A DNA stretch of 15,148 bases from Eggerthellaceae bacterium (GTDB lineage Bacteria > Actinomycetota > Coriobacteriia > Coriobacteriales > Eggerthellaceae): positions 1 to 15,148 of the forward strand of contig JAGCZM010000166.1 in the NCBI GenBank assembly GCA_017960005.1. The letters run 5' to 3'. The notes below the pieces were generated by a model. That model saw only the letters and a program-made list of their open reading frames with translations. It had not been told where the DNA came from and made no database searches. Position numbers and translations under genes: made by a program. The stretch's first letter is position 1. The number at the start of each line of letters is the position of its first letter. Of the stretch, positions 4,891 through 12,739 are shown in pieces.

Positions 4891-7374
4891 CTATGCGCCC
4901 GGGTTGTAGTTGGGATCGACTTCCCACTTGGCAATCAGCGTGCAGTTCTCGTAAACGGTATCACCGACGAAGTCGACGTTGTTGAGTCTCCATCCTCTGA
5001 AGAAGAAGCCTTCACGGGAGGGGGTTTCGGGGATGACGATACGTCCGTCGACATCGGAGCGGATGACCATGGTCATCTCATTGTTGGAAAACACACCGGA
5101 GTTGGCGTCCAACGTGACATCGTAGCCGCTGAACACCGCGGGAACGATGACTTCGATCCTGATGCTGTTGTCGTTGTAGGAAGTGGGAGCAACGATGGCA
5201 GCGGTGGTAAACGAGTAGGTGTTGGCATCCTCACGCAAGGTGTAGGTGTAATTGTATTGGCTGTACTTGACCGCGTGTACGTAGAAGTTGGCGCCGAGTA
5301 TTGCCTTGTCGATGGTAACCGTCAAGGTTGCGCCTTCTTTGACGACGCGTACCAGATCACCGAATGCCGCCGCATTGATGTCGGCACCCTCGGGGAAGGG
5401 ATTGCCTTCGGTATCTACTTTGACCAATACCAGGGTTACCTCATATTCGGGAGCGGGGCCCTTCGAGACGGTCAGGGTGATGGGGGTGCCTTCACGCTGA
5501 GGAGAGCCTTCCGGAATGGATTGTCCGAGGACCGTACCGGCTTCGGAGTTCTCGTCATAGATATAGTCGGTGGGCTTGATGATGACGACGAATCCGGCGT
5601 TTTCCAGGATGGTGCGCGCATCGGTTTCGCTCAAGCCGACGATGCCGGGTACGGGGATATTGCCGCGTCCGAGCGAGATGTAGCAGGTGACGGTGGTGTT
5701 AAGTTCGACTTCAGTACCGGGAGCGGGGCTTTGATCGGCCATCTTGTCCTTGGTCACCGTATCGGAATATATGCCGGCGCCGGCGGCATAGCGCAATCCC
5801 ATGGAGGTAAGCGCGTTTCTGGCCTCCGCGGCCGTCATGTTGCGTATGTCGGGAACCTCGACTTTCTGGGTGCCTTTGGAGACTACCAAGTTAATCTTGG
5901 TTCCGCGATCGTTGGTGGTATTGGCATGGGGGTTTTGGTCGATGACCGTGCCCGGAGCGATGCTGTTGGAGAAGCTTTCGGTAATCTCGCCGACCGCGAA
6001 CCCGGCTGCCTGCAAGCTGGTGGTCGCCTCCGCCAATGTCATGCCGACGACGGAAGGAACTTTCGCTTTGCCGGTTTGGCTTTCGGAAAGTCCGGAGATA
6101 GCAAAGTACACCAAAGCGCCCACGGCTGCCAATGCCGCGAGCGTTCCGAATATGATTGCCAGGACTTTGCCCGCACCGGCGGGTTTCTTTTGCTGATTAT
6201 AATAACCGCCGCCCCTGGGGTTGTATCCTCGCATGCCGGGCAAAACGGCGTTGGGGTTTTGCTGCATCGGTTGTGCGGGCATGGGCTGGTTTGCCATGGG
6301 CATGGGTTGCGGTGCGGCGGGCATTCCCGGGTTCATCTGGGGGATGTTACCTGCCACGCCGTTGATGTTTTGCTGCGGGTATCCCGGATATCCGTTGGGA
6401 AGGGGAGCGGGACCCTGTCCGTTGTTCATGCGCGGGTTGACGACGGGAGGTTGAGGCACATCTTGGATACGATTGCCGCGCGCCTGAGCTCCGCGTGTCG
6501 CCGCTGCGGCAGCTGCCGCGCGGGAAGGAGCGTTGAGATTGACGGGCTTTCCGTTTAAGAATGCGGAAAGCGCTTCGGCCATGTCGCGTGCCGTCGTAAA
6601 ACGTGCCGCGGGGCTTTTTGCCATGGCCTTGAGGATGATGCGCTCCAAATCCGAAGAAAGCCCGGGGAACACCTGCGAAGGAGGCTTGGGCTGGTCTTTG
6701 ACCTGCTGGAGTGCGACGCTGACGGCGTCGGGTCCGTCGAAGGGCAGTTTGCCGGTGACGGCTTCATACAAAACGACGCCCAGAGAATAGATATCGCTTG
6801 CCGCGGTGAGGTCTTTTCCCTGAGCCTGTTCCGGTGAGATGTAGTGTGCCGTACCCAATACCGAGGAGGTTTGGGTGAGCATGGAGTTTTTCGCATGGGC
6901 GATGCCGAAGTCCATGACTTTGACGTTGCCTTCCGCGGTGATCATGATGTTTTGCGGCTTGATGTCGCGATGGATGATGTCTTGATGATGTGCGGCAGCA
7001 AGCGCCTGGCATGCCTGCAGGGCATACTCGGCGGCTTTCTTTTGCTCGATATGGCCGTTCTTGATGATTTCGGCCTTAAGGTCGGAGCCGCGTACGTACT
7101 CCATGACGATGTAATAGGTGCCGTCGTCGAATCCCCAGTCATATACGTTGACGATGTAGGGGTTTTGCAGATTGGCCGCACTTGCCGCTTCTTGCCTGAA
7201 GCGCTTGGTAAAGGTCGCATCGGATGCGTATTGCGGGAGCATGACCTTGATGGCCACATGCCTGCCCAAGACGTTGTCTTGCGCAAGGTATACCTCGGCC
7301 ATGCCTCCGATGCCGATTCTTTCGGTTATTTGATAGCGTCCACTGAAGGTTTTACCTATGAGTTGATCGGCCAT
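4891..7374 (-). CDS. pknB: PASTA-domain Ser/Thr protein kinase (PknB/PrkC type) with InlB-like C-terminus
   Basis: Single-pass membrane kinase of 827 residues. The cytosolic kinase domain (about 12-275) has GIGGMAEVY, Lys43, HRDIKPQN (D137), DFG (155-157), an activation loop with possible phosphosites (T168, S170, S171, T175) and SPEQAQG: all catalytic residues are present. A Pro/Met/Asn/Gln-rich linker (about 280-400) leads to one transmembrane helix (403-427). Three PASTA domains follow (about 437-500, 503-568, 572-638), which in this family bind peptidoglycan fragments or lipid II. An uncharacterised beta-rich segment (about 643-748) and an InlB B-repeat-like module (about 752-816, ending in RGWRLNN..AKWE) complete the extracellular part, making it longer than usual for PknB. 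AAAGGAG seven bases before the ATG supports the start. The cognate phosphatase is immediately upstream. Confidence 0.95.
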   Translation of the reverse strand: MADQLIGKTFSGRYQITERIGIGGMAEVYLAQDNVLGRHVAIKVMLPQYASDATFTKRFRQEAASAANLQNPYIVNVYDWGFDDGTYYIVMEYVRGSDLKAEIIKNGHIEQKKAAEYALQACQALAAAHHQDIIHRDIKPQNIMITAEGNVKVMDFGIAHAKNSMLTQTSSVLGTAHYISPEQAQGKDLTAASDIYSLGVVLYEAVTGKLPFDGPDAVSVALQQVKDQPKPPSQVFPGLSSDLERIILKAMAKSPAARFTTARDMAEALSAFLNGKPVNLNAPSRAAAAAAATRGAQARGNRIQDVPQPPVVNPRMNNGQGPAPLPNGYPGYPQQNINGVAGNIPQMNPGMPAAPQPMPMANQPMPAQPMQQNPNAVLPGMRGYNPRGGGYYNQQKKPAGAGKVLAIIFGTLAALAAVGALVYFAISGLSESQTGKAKVPSVVGMTLAEATTSLQAAGFAVGEITESFSNSIAPGTVIDQNPHANTTNDRGTKINLVVSKGTQKVEVPDIRNMTAAEARNALTSMGLRYAAGAGIYSDTVTKDKMADQSPAPGTEVELNTTVTCYISLGRGNIPVPGIVGLSETDARTILENAGFVVIIKPTDYIYDENSEAGTVLGQSIPEGSPQREGTPITLTVSKGPAPEYEVTLVLVKVDTEGNPFPEGADINAAAFGDLVRVVKEGATLTVTIDKAILGANFYVHAVKYSQYNYTYTLREDANTYSFTTAAIVAPTSYNDNSIRIEVIVPAVFSGYDVTLDANSGVFSNNEMTMVIRSDVDGRIVIPETPSREGFFFRGWRLNNVDFVGDTVYENCTLIAKWEVDPNYNPGA

Positions 7375-7431
7375 CTAAAAACTCCTTTAAATCCAAGCGA
7401 GCGTGCGTGCTTGTGCTTGCTGATTATCCTT

Positions 7432-8259
7432 TTAATGTCTGCGTCCGAACAGACCGCGTCTTTTCTTCGGTTGCTCTTTGTCGGTAACGTTAACGACGAT
7501 GGCGGTGATGTTGTCGTGGCCGCCGCCCTGCAGCGCCTGTTTGATGAGGGTTTCGGCACATTCCTGGGCATCTTTGACGGTGCGCATGGTGACGGTGATC
7601 TTCTCATCGGGGACCATGCCGGTCAATCCGTCGGAGCAGATGAGAATACGGTCTCCGGGTGCCAACTCGACCTCATAGAGATCGGGCGCCGCCATGTTGG
7701 GGTCGATGCCGAGTGCACGGGTGATGATCGAACGTTTGGGATGAACGCGCGCCTCAGCTTCGGTGATTTGTCCGGCTTCGACCATGTTGGCGACCAGACT
7801 GTGGTCGCGGGTTATTTGCTGCAGATTGCCCTCCGCAAACACATAGGCGCGGGAATCGCCGACATGACCGATCAGCAGGTTCAATCCGTCGAGTACGGCT
7901 GCCGTCAATGTCGTGCCCATACCCTCGCGGCTTTCTCCTTCGAACGCGGCGTTTAAGATGGCGATGTTTGCCGACATGATGGCCGTTCCCAGCTCTTCGG
8001 GATTGGCATGCTTGATTCGTCTCGACACCAATGTGTCGATGGCGATTTTGGATGCGACTTCGCCGGCGTTGTGACCGCCCATGCCGTCTGCCACGGCAAA
8101 CAAAGGCGCCTCGGCCAAATAGCTGTCTTCGTTGTGCTCGCGGTAGTAGCCGACATCGGTTGCCGCACCGACGTTTCTGACGTCGGGAGAAGATTGTGTT
8201 CCGGGCGCATTGAAGGTGTTTACCGAGGTAATGACCGATATGTTTTCAGAGGTTTTCAT
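7432..8259 (-). CDS. PP2C-family Ser/Thr protein phosphatase (Stp/PrpC/PstP type)
   Basis: Cytosolic Mn2+/Mg2+-dependent phosphatase of 275 residues, expected to reverse the kinase encoded 57 bases downstream. All PP2C signatures are present in order: R40 and E44-D45 in DVGYYREHNED, the metal-binding D58-G59 in DGMGGH, GMGTTL (113-118), GHVGDSRAY (131-139), RDHS (151-154), D210 in SDG, and D249-N250 in GGGHDN. A basic C-terminal tail (KKRRGLFGRRH) follows the domain. The reading frame is open 34 codons further upstream, but ATG 8259 is preferred: a good promoter ends only ten bases before it, so longer versions would be read through the promoter. There is no Shine-Dalgarno, consistent with a leaderless or very short-leader mRNA. 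First gene of the operon. Confidence 0.93.
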   Translation of the reverse strand: MKTSENISVITSVNTFNAPGTQSSPDVRNVGAATDVGYYREHNEDSYLAEAPLFAVADGMGGHNAGEVASKIAIDTLVSRRIKHANPEELGTAIMSANIAILNAAFEGESREGMGTTLTAAVLDGLNLLIGHVGDSRAYVFAEGNLQQITRDHSLVANMVEAGQITEAEARVHPKRSIITRALGIDPNMAAPDLYEVELAPGDRILICSDGLTGMVPDEKITVTMRTVKDAQECAETLIKQALQGGGHDNITAIVVNVTDKEQPKKRRGLFGRRH

Positions 8260-8269
8260 ACGAGTGTAT

Positions 8270-8298
8270 ATTTTAGGTGTAACACAGGCGTATGTCAT
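8270..8298 (-). promoter_or_regulatory. Promoter of the PP2C-pknB operon
   Basis: On the minus strand ATGACA (8293-8298) and TAAAAT (8270-8275) are separated by 17 bases, each one mismatch from consensus. The -10 box ends ten bases before the PP2C ATG, so transcription should start within about four bases of, or at, the start codon. Confidence 0.6.
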
Positions 8299-8370
8299 CA
8301 AACGGTTTACTGAAATGAGCCAAAAATTTGATGACGGTACCCGATTTGTCCCATTCATCAAAATCGCATG

Positions 8371-8407
8371 TCAAAAGCAAAAAGAACGCCTCCTTGCGGA
8401 GGCGTTC
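8371..8407 (-). terminator. Intrinsic terminator of the purine permease gene
   Basis: A perfect 10-bp stem GAACGCCTCC/GGAGGCGTTC with a TTGC loop (8384-8407) is followed on the minus strand by TTTTTGCTTTTG. It lies 26 bases after the permease stop and separates it from the PP2C operon. Confidence 0.9.
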
Positions 8408-8432
8408 CGGATGCTTGCGTATGCCGTTCGGA

Positions 8433-9770
8433 TTAACCGAGGAACAGCGGCAAAACAAACATGGCAAGGAAGGCCAAAGCGGCGACCCACATGAGCGGTT
8501 TGACCTCTTTGATCTTGCCGGTGACGGCCATGATGATGACGTAGGCGATAAAGCCAAGACCGATACCGTTGGTGATGCTGTAGGTGAACGGGATCATGAT
8601 GATGGTCAGGAAGGCCGGGAATGCAAGTTCGATCTTGTCCCAGGAGATGTTTCCGACTTCGCTCATCATCAAGAAGCCGACGATGACCAAAGCACCGGTG
8701 GTAGCGGCGCCCGGTACCATGCCGAACACGGGTGCCAAGAAGGCGCACACGAGGAACAAAGCGGCAATGACCAAGTTGGACAAACCGGTACGGGCACCGG
8801 AGGCAGCGCCGGAGGTGGATTCAACGTAGCTGGTGATTGAGCTTGCGCCCATGAAACCGCCGACTGCGGCAGCGGCGGAGTCAACCAACAAGATGGGCTG
8901 GATGTCTTCGACATTGCCCTCTTTGTCGGCGAAGTTGGCCTGGTTGCCGACTGCCAAAACGGTGCCCATGGTGTCGAAGAAGTCGGTCATGAGCAAGGAG
9001 AAGACAACGAGCAACAAGGCGGGTTGCAAAACGATTTGAGCGATGGCCAAAACGGTTTGGTCATTGTAGACAACGGTCTGGAACGGTGCTGCGAATGCGG
9101 CGAAGTCAAGACCGAATGTCCAGCTCTCGGGAAGAGCGGTAACGCCCAGCGGGAAGGCTGCGATGGTCGCAACGACGATGGAGATGACCAGACCGCCCTT
9201 AACCTTCAGAGCCTGAAGGATCAAAGCGACGAAGAAGCCGACCAATGCGACGATGACGACGGGGCTGCTCAGGTCGCCGAGGGTGATGTAGGTTGAAGCG
9301 TCGGAGACGATCAACTCGCCGCCCTTCAAACCGATGAAGGCGATGAACAAACCGATACCGATACCGATGGCACGGCGAAGGTCTGCCGGGATGGCCTCCA
9401 TGATGGCTTTACGCAAGCCGCACAAAACCAAGATGAGGATGACGATACCTTCGACAAAGACGACGGCCATTGCGACGCGCCAATCGACGGCATAGGGACC
9501 CAAGCACAAGGTAAACGCGACGATTGCGTTGATGCCCATGCCTGATGCCAAGGCAATGGGTCTGTTTGCGACGAGGCCCATCAGAGCCGTCATCGCGGCT
9601 GCGCCGATGCAGGTTGCAGTAAGGCCAGCCTGGAACGGGATTCCGGCGGCCTCCAAGAATCCGGGGTTGACGAACACGATGTAGGCCATTGCCAAGAAGG
9701 TTGTCAAACCACCGATAAACTCGTCGCCTAAGCTGGAACCACGTTCTGAGATCTTAAAGAACTTGTCCAC
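8433..9770 (-). CDS. AzgA-family purine permease (adenine/guanine/hypoxanthine)
   Basis: Membrane protein of 445 residues with 12-14 hydrophobic segments, the normal length for the AzgA branch of the NCS2-like transporters (PbuG/PbuO in Bacillus, AdeP/GhxP in E. coli). These import purine bases by proton symport for salvage. Diagnostic blocks are EFIGGLTTFLAMAYIVFVNP near the N-terminus, ASGMGINA (about 75-82), TDFFDTMGT in the middle and SYVESTSGAASGARTG. The exact base transported cannot be told from sequence. The start is GTG at 9770, with AAAGGAG seven bases before it. It is a single-gene unit with its own terminator and a structured leader upstream, described separately. Confidence 0.93.
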   Translation of the reverse strand: MDKFFKISERGSSLGDEFIGGLTTFLAMAYIVFVNPGFLEAAGIPFQAGLTATCIGAAAMTALMGLVANRPIALASGMGINAIVAFTLCLGPYAVDWRVAMAVVFVEGIVILILVLCGLRKAIMEAIPADLRRAIGIGIGLFIAFIGLKGGELIVSDASTYITLGDLSSPVVIVALVGFFVALILQALKVKGGLVISIVVATIAAFPLGVTALPESWTFGLDFAAFAAPFQTVVYNDQTVLAIAQIVLQPALLLVVFSLLMTDFFDTMGTVLAVGNQANFADKEGNVEDIQPILLVDSAAAAVGGFMGASSITSYVESTSGAASGARTGLSNLVIAALFLVCAFLAPVFGMVPGAATTGALVIVGFLMMSEVGNISWDKIELAFPAFLTIIMIPFTYSITNGIGLGFIAYVIIMAVTGKIKEVKPLMWVAALAFLAMFVLPLFLG

Positions 9771-9800
9771 CGCGAACTCCTTTCATATGCGGGTTTAAAA

Positions 9801-9838
9801 GAAATCCGGCTGATGGACTCGGTTCTTTCCCGGATTCC
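9801..9838 (-). promoter_or_regulatory. Second leader hairpin upstream of the purine permease
   Basis: GGAATCCGG/CCGGATTTC forms a 9-bp stem (one G-U pair) around a 20-base loop and is followed on the minus strand by TTTTAAA. It lies between the attenuator-like hairpin and the Shine-Dalgarno. It could be a weak terminator or part of a regulatory fold. Confidence 0.35.
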
Positions 9839-9841
9839 TTC

Positions 9842-9872
9842 AAAACGCAAAAGACGCCCGAATAATGGCGTC
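9842..9872 (-). terminator. Terminator-like hairpin in the purine permease leader (possible attenuator)
   Basis: GACGCC/GGCGTC with an eight-base loop (9853-9872) is followed on the minus strand by TTTTGCGTTTTG. It lies about 70-100 bases before the permease start, and no minus-strand gene lies between it and the divergent plus-strand locus. It is therefore best read as premature termination in the permease leader. Confidence 0.6.
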
Positions 9873-9896
9873 CTCGCATTACTCAAGTAGTTTAAT

Positions 9897-9980
9897 TCAT
9901 GCCAAAAAGCCGAATTTCGAGCAAAAGAGCGTGGGAGAATATCTCCTCATTTTCTGCATTTTTGCCTGTCCGGTTCCCAC
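9897..9980 (-). promoter_or_regulatory. Structured leader of the purine permease, with a possible 20-codon leader ORF
   Basis: On the minus strand GTGGGA (9975-9980) can pair with TCCCAC (9931-9936), enclosing a smaller hairpin GGAGA/TCTCC. The same stretch can be read as a 20-codon ORF from ATG 9959 to TGA 9897, with only a weak CAGG before it. Both lie upstream of the attenuator-like hairpin. The conserved core of the classical purine riboswitch is not visible, so the sensing element, if any, is unidentified. Confidence 0.35.
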
Positions 9981-9989
9981 ATATGATTA

Positions 9990-10019
9990 TTGAGATTGCT
10001 TTGTTCTGTGCGTGATAAA
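9990..10019 (+). promoter_or_regulatory. Possible promoter of the surface-glycan locus
   Basis: TTGAGA (9990-9995) and GATAAA (10014-10019) are separated by 18 bases, about 70 bases before the first glycan gene. A second TTGAGA at 10029-10034 has no good -10 partner. The region is AT-rich and shared with the divergent permease leader. Confidence 0.35.
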
Positions 10020-10091
10020 AATGCCTCATTGAGAGTAAAATATTAAGGTCTATGCATGTATTTCGTTATCTGATGAGATTGGATATATCAC

Positions 10092-12080
10092 GTGAGCAAG
10101 GCGCATACCAAAGTACGTTGGCAGCTGGTGGTCTTCGACCTGTTGGCTTTTATCGCCGTCGGCATGTTTTTCTTCGTCGCGTTTCCGGGATCGGATGCCG
10201 GCGTCGGTTATCAGGTCATCGCCTACCAGATGCTTTTGTGCGCCGTTCCCATGTTTGCTTCCCGCTTTGTGTTCGGGGTTTACACCATCATCTGGAGATA
10301 CGGTGGTGCAGGCTCCAACGTGAGACTGTTTCTGGCCGATTTGCTCGGCGGTTCGGTTTATCTGCTTTTGGAAGTGTTGCTGCCGTTCAGGCATCTGGTC
10401 TTTGCCCGCTGCGTTTCGGTGGTGGCGGCAACGATGCTGCTTTGTCTGGCCATGCGCATCCTGTATCAGTGGCTGTGCACCAAGGCAGGCAGCAGAACCA
10501 GGGCAGGAGCCACGCTTCGTCGTCTGCTTCATTTCGTGGGATCGGATTTCAATGTGGATGAGGATTTCGCGGGAGAGGATGCCTCATTGCTTGCCGCAAA
10601 CAAGGTACGTGTCGGTATCGTCGGTGCCGGCAGAAGCGGCATGGCCCTGGCAGACGAGCTGAACACCAATCTGCGCACGCATTACCGTCCGGTATGTTTC
10701 ATCGACAACAGCAAAACCAAGGCCGGCAGAAAGCTGCTCGGCTTGCCCGTATTGTTATCCGAAGGCATCACCCGTGAGACGCTGGAGGCGTACGGCGTTC
10801 AGGAAATCATCGTCGCCCTTCCCCAGAAGGATTCCGCCGAGAAAAAGGTCATATTCGATCTGTACAAATCGTTCGGTTTCCCGGTAAAGCTTTACGACTT
10901 TCCGTTGCTCGACACCGCGGGCAAAGGAAAGAGGATGGTGCGTGAGTTCGACATCGAGGAGCTGTTGTTCCGCAAACCCATCGTCATGGATACCGCCAAC
11001 GCGTCGGCGTTTTACAAAAACAAGGTCATTTTAATCACCGGCGGAGGCGGCAGTATCGGTTCCGAGCTGTGCCGTCAGGTTGCCAAGATGAGTCCCAAGC
11101 AAATCGTCATCCTCGACATTGCGGAAAACGGCGCCTACGATATCCAGCAGGAACTCAAAATCCTCTACGGCAATCGCGTCGATCTTCATGTCGAGATCTG
11201 CAGCGTCACCGACTACGAGGCGGTCAAAAAGGTGTTCGAGAGATATCGCCCGCAGGTCATCTTGCATGCCGCCGCCCACAAGCACGTGCCTTTGATGGAG
11301 CACAACGTGGTCGAAGCCATCAAGAACAACGTGTTCGGCACCCTGAATGTCGTCAAGATTGCCGAATCTCTCGAGACCGAGCGGTTCATCCTCATCAGTA
11401 CTGACAAGGCCGTCAACCCCACCAATGTCATGGGCGCCACCAAGCGCATGTGCGAGATGATCGTGCAGGCGCACGGCACCTCGGGCAAAACGGTGTTTTC
11501 CGCAGTGAGATTCGGCAATGTTTTGGGATCGGCGGGCAGTGTCGTTCCGCTGTTCAAGCGTCAAATCGCAAGCGGGGGACCGGTGACGGTCACCGACGAG
11601 AGAATCACGCGGTTTTTCATGACGATCCCCGAGGCAAGCCAGCTGGTTTTGCAATCCGGCGTCATGGCCGCCTCAAACGAGTTATTCGTGCTCGACATGG
11701 GTGAGCCGGTCAAGATTCTCGATTTGGCAAAGAGCATGATTCAGCTGATGGGCTATACGCCCTATGTCGATATCGACATTGTCGAGACCGGTCTGCGCGA
11801 GGGAGAAAAGCTCTACGAAGAGCTGCTCATCCGCACCGAGGAGCTTGATACCACCTCCAACAACCTGATTTTCATAGAAAGAGATACGCCTCTTCCCATA
11901 GCCGAGCTTGACAAGAAACTCAAAACCCTCTCGTCTGCGGTCAAGGAGGGTGACGATGCCGCCGCACGTGCCATTCTCAAGGCAGCCGTCCCCACTTTCA
12001 AGGACCCCGACGAGGTAAACGGCCATGCGCAGCAGCACTATCCCAAACCTTCCCGCAAGGCCAAACCGGAAGAACAATAA
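10092..12080 (+). CDS. Membrane NDP-sugar 4,6-dehydratase (CapD/WbpM/PglF type)
   Basis: Protein of 662 residues. About four transmembrane helices (roughly 11-31, 42-67, 76-98, 104-128) precede a Rossmann-like CoA_binding_3 domain with GIVGAGRSG (175-183) and then the extended SDR dehydratase domain (about 310-590). The NAD-binding motif is ITGGGGSIGSE (315-325). The catalytic region is STDKAVNPTNVMGATKR (436-452), with Met447 where ordinary SDRs have tyrosine and Lys451 conserved, as in WbpM and PglF. Homologues convert UDP-GlcNAc to the 4-keto-6-deoxy sugar that leads to bacillosamine, QuiNAc or FucNAc. The GTG at 10092 is the first start after an in-frame TGA at 10074; its ribosome site is poor. 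No aminotransferase or acetyltransferase is seen here, so the final sugar is unknown. First gene of the plus-strand glycan locus. Confidence 0.92.
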   Translation: MSKAHTKVRWQLVVFDLLAFIAVGMFFFVAFPGSDAGVGYQVIAYQMLLCAVPMFASRFVFGVYTIIWRYGGAGSNVRLFLADLLGGSVYLLLEVLLPFRHLVFARCVSVVAATMLLCLAMRILYQWLCTKAGSRTRAGATLRRLLHFVGSDFNVDEDFAGEDASLLAANKVRVGIVGAGRSGMALADELNTNLRTHYRPVCFIDNSKTKAGRKLLGLPVLLSEGITRETLEAYGVQEIIVALPQKDSAEKKVIFDLYKSFGFPVKLYDFPLLDTAGKGKRMVREFDIEELLFRKPIVMDTANASAFYKNKVILITGGGGSIGSELCRQVAKMSPKQIVILDIAENGAYDIQQELKILYGNRVDLHVEICSVTDYEAVKKVFERYRPQVILHAAAHKHVPLMEHNVVEAIKNNVFGTLNVVKIAESLETERFILISTDKAVNPTNVMGATKRMCEMIVQAHGTSGKTVFSAVRFGNVLGSAGSVVPLFKRQIASGGPVTVTDERITRFFMTIPEASQLVLQSGVMAASNELFVLDMGEPVKILDLAKSMIQLMGYTPYVDIDIVETGLREGEKLYEELLIRTEELDTTSNNLIFIERDTPLPIAELDKKLKTLSSAVKEGDDAAARAILKAAVPTFKDPDEVNGHAQQHYPKPSRKAKPEEQ

Positions 12081-12097
12081 AACAAAAAGGATCAAGC

Positions 12098-12739
12098 ATG
12101 GCGCGCGGCCCACAATCGTTTTATGCCAAGGTCATCAAGCGTACGCTGGACGTGGCGTTGGCATTTTTCGGGCTGGTGGTGCTGGCGCTTCCCATGATCA
12201 TCATCGCGCTTGTCATCCGCATCCAAGATCCCGGTCCCGCTTTGTTCAAACAAAGACGCATCGGGCAAAACAAACGCGAGTTTACGATTTATAAGTTCAG
12301 AAGCATGCGCATGGATACGCCGCATGACACACCCACCCATCTTCTGGAAAACCCCGAGCAATATCTGCTTTCGTGCGGAGCGGCGCTGCGCAAATACAGC
12401 CTCGATGAGCTTCCCCAGCTCATCAATATCTTCATCGGGCAGATGAGCATCATCGGACCCCGTCCCGCGCTGTGGAACCAAGACGATTTGGTTGCCGAGC
12501 GCGACAAATACGGCGCCAATGCCCTCAAACCAGGATTGACCGGATGGGCGCAAATCAACGGCAGAGACGAACTCGAGATAGAAAGCAAAGCCGCTCTTGA
12601 CGGCGAATACGCGAAAAACATCTCTTTTGCGTTTGATGTTAAATGCTTTTTCAAGACGATAGGGAAGGTATTCAGGCACGAAGGCGTGGTCGAAGGCGGT
12701 ACCGGTACCTTAAACGGGAAAGACGGTGAGACCAAATGA
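12098..12739 (+). CDS. Polyprenyl-phosphate sugar phosphotransferase (PglC-like monotopic PGT)
   Basis: Protein of 213 residues, the short form of the bacterial sugar transferase family (PF02397). It transfers a sugar phosphate from a UDP-sugar to undecaprenyl phosphate, the first membrane step of glycan assembly. A re-entrant membrane helix (about 17-42) contains the kink proline P32. DPGPALFKQRRIG (44-56), YKFRSM (65-70), the catalytic Asp103-Glu104 in SLDELPQL and MSIIGPRP (116-123) are all present. LKPGLTGWAQINGRDEL is the usual C-terminal block. It follows the dehydratase by 17 bases with AAGGA seven bases before the ATG. The likely donor is the 4,6-dehydratase-derived sugar, by analogy with PglF/PglC. 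Confidence 0.93.
   Translation: MARGPQSFYAKVIKRTLDVALAFFGLVVLALPMIIIALVIRIQDPGPALFKQRRIGQNKREFTIYKFRSMRMDTPHDTPTHLLENPEQYLLSCGAALRKYSLDELPQLINIFIGQMSIIGPRPALWNQDDLVAERDKYGANALKPGLTGWAQINGRDELEIESKAALDGEYAKNISFAFDVKCFFKTIGKVFRHEGVVEGGTGTLNGKDGETK

Noticed and set aside
6221..6420. Pro/Met/Asn/Gln-rich coding stretch as a nucleotide repeat or CRISPR-like array
   Set aside because: It encodes the low-complexity juxtamembrane linker of the kinase; units are irregular and there are no spacers.
5257..6558. 433-codon plus-strand open frame
   Set aside because: It is antisense to the PASTA kinase; the translation is Gly/Asp-rich without domain features, a codon-bias shadow.
6844..7956. 370-codon plus-strand open frame
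   Set aside because: It is antisense across the kinase and phosphatase genes and has no recognisable motif.
9771..9980. Classical guanine/adenine riboswitch before the purine permease
   Set aside because: The conserved loop and junction sequences of the purine aptamer could not be found on the minus strand.
10052..10561. 169-codon plus-strand open frame starting just before the dehydratase
   Set aside because: It overlaps the membrane region of the dehydratase in another frame and yields Arg/His-rich sequence with no family resemblance.
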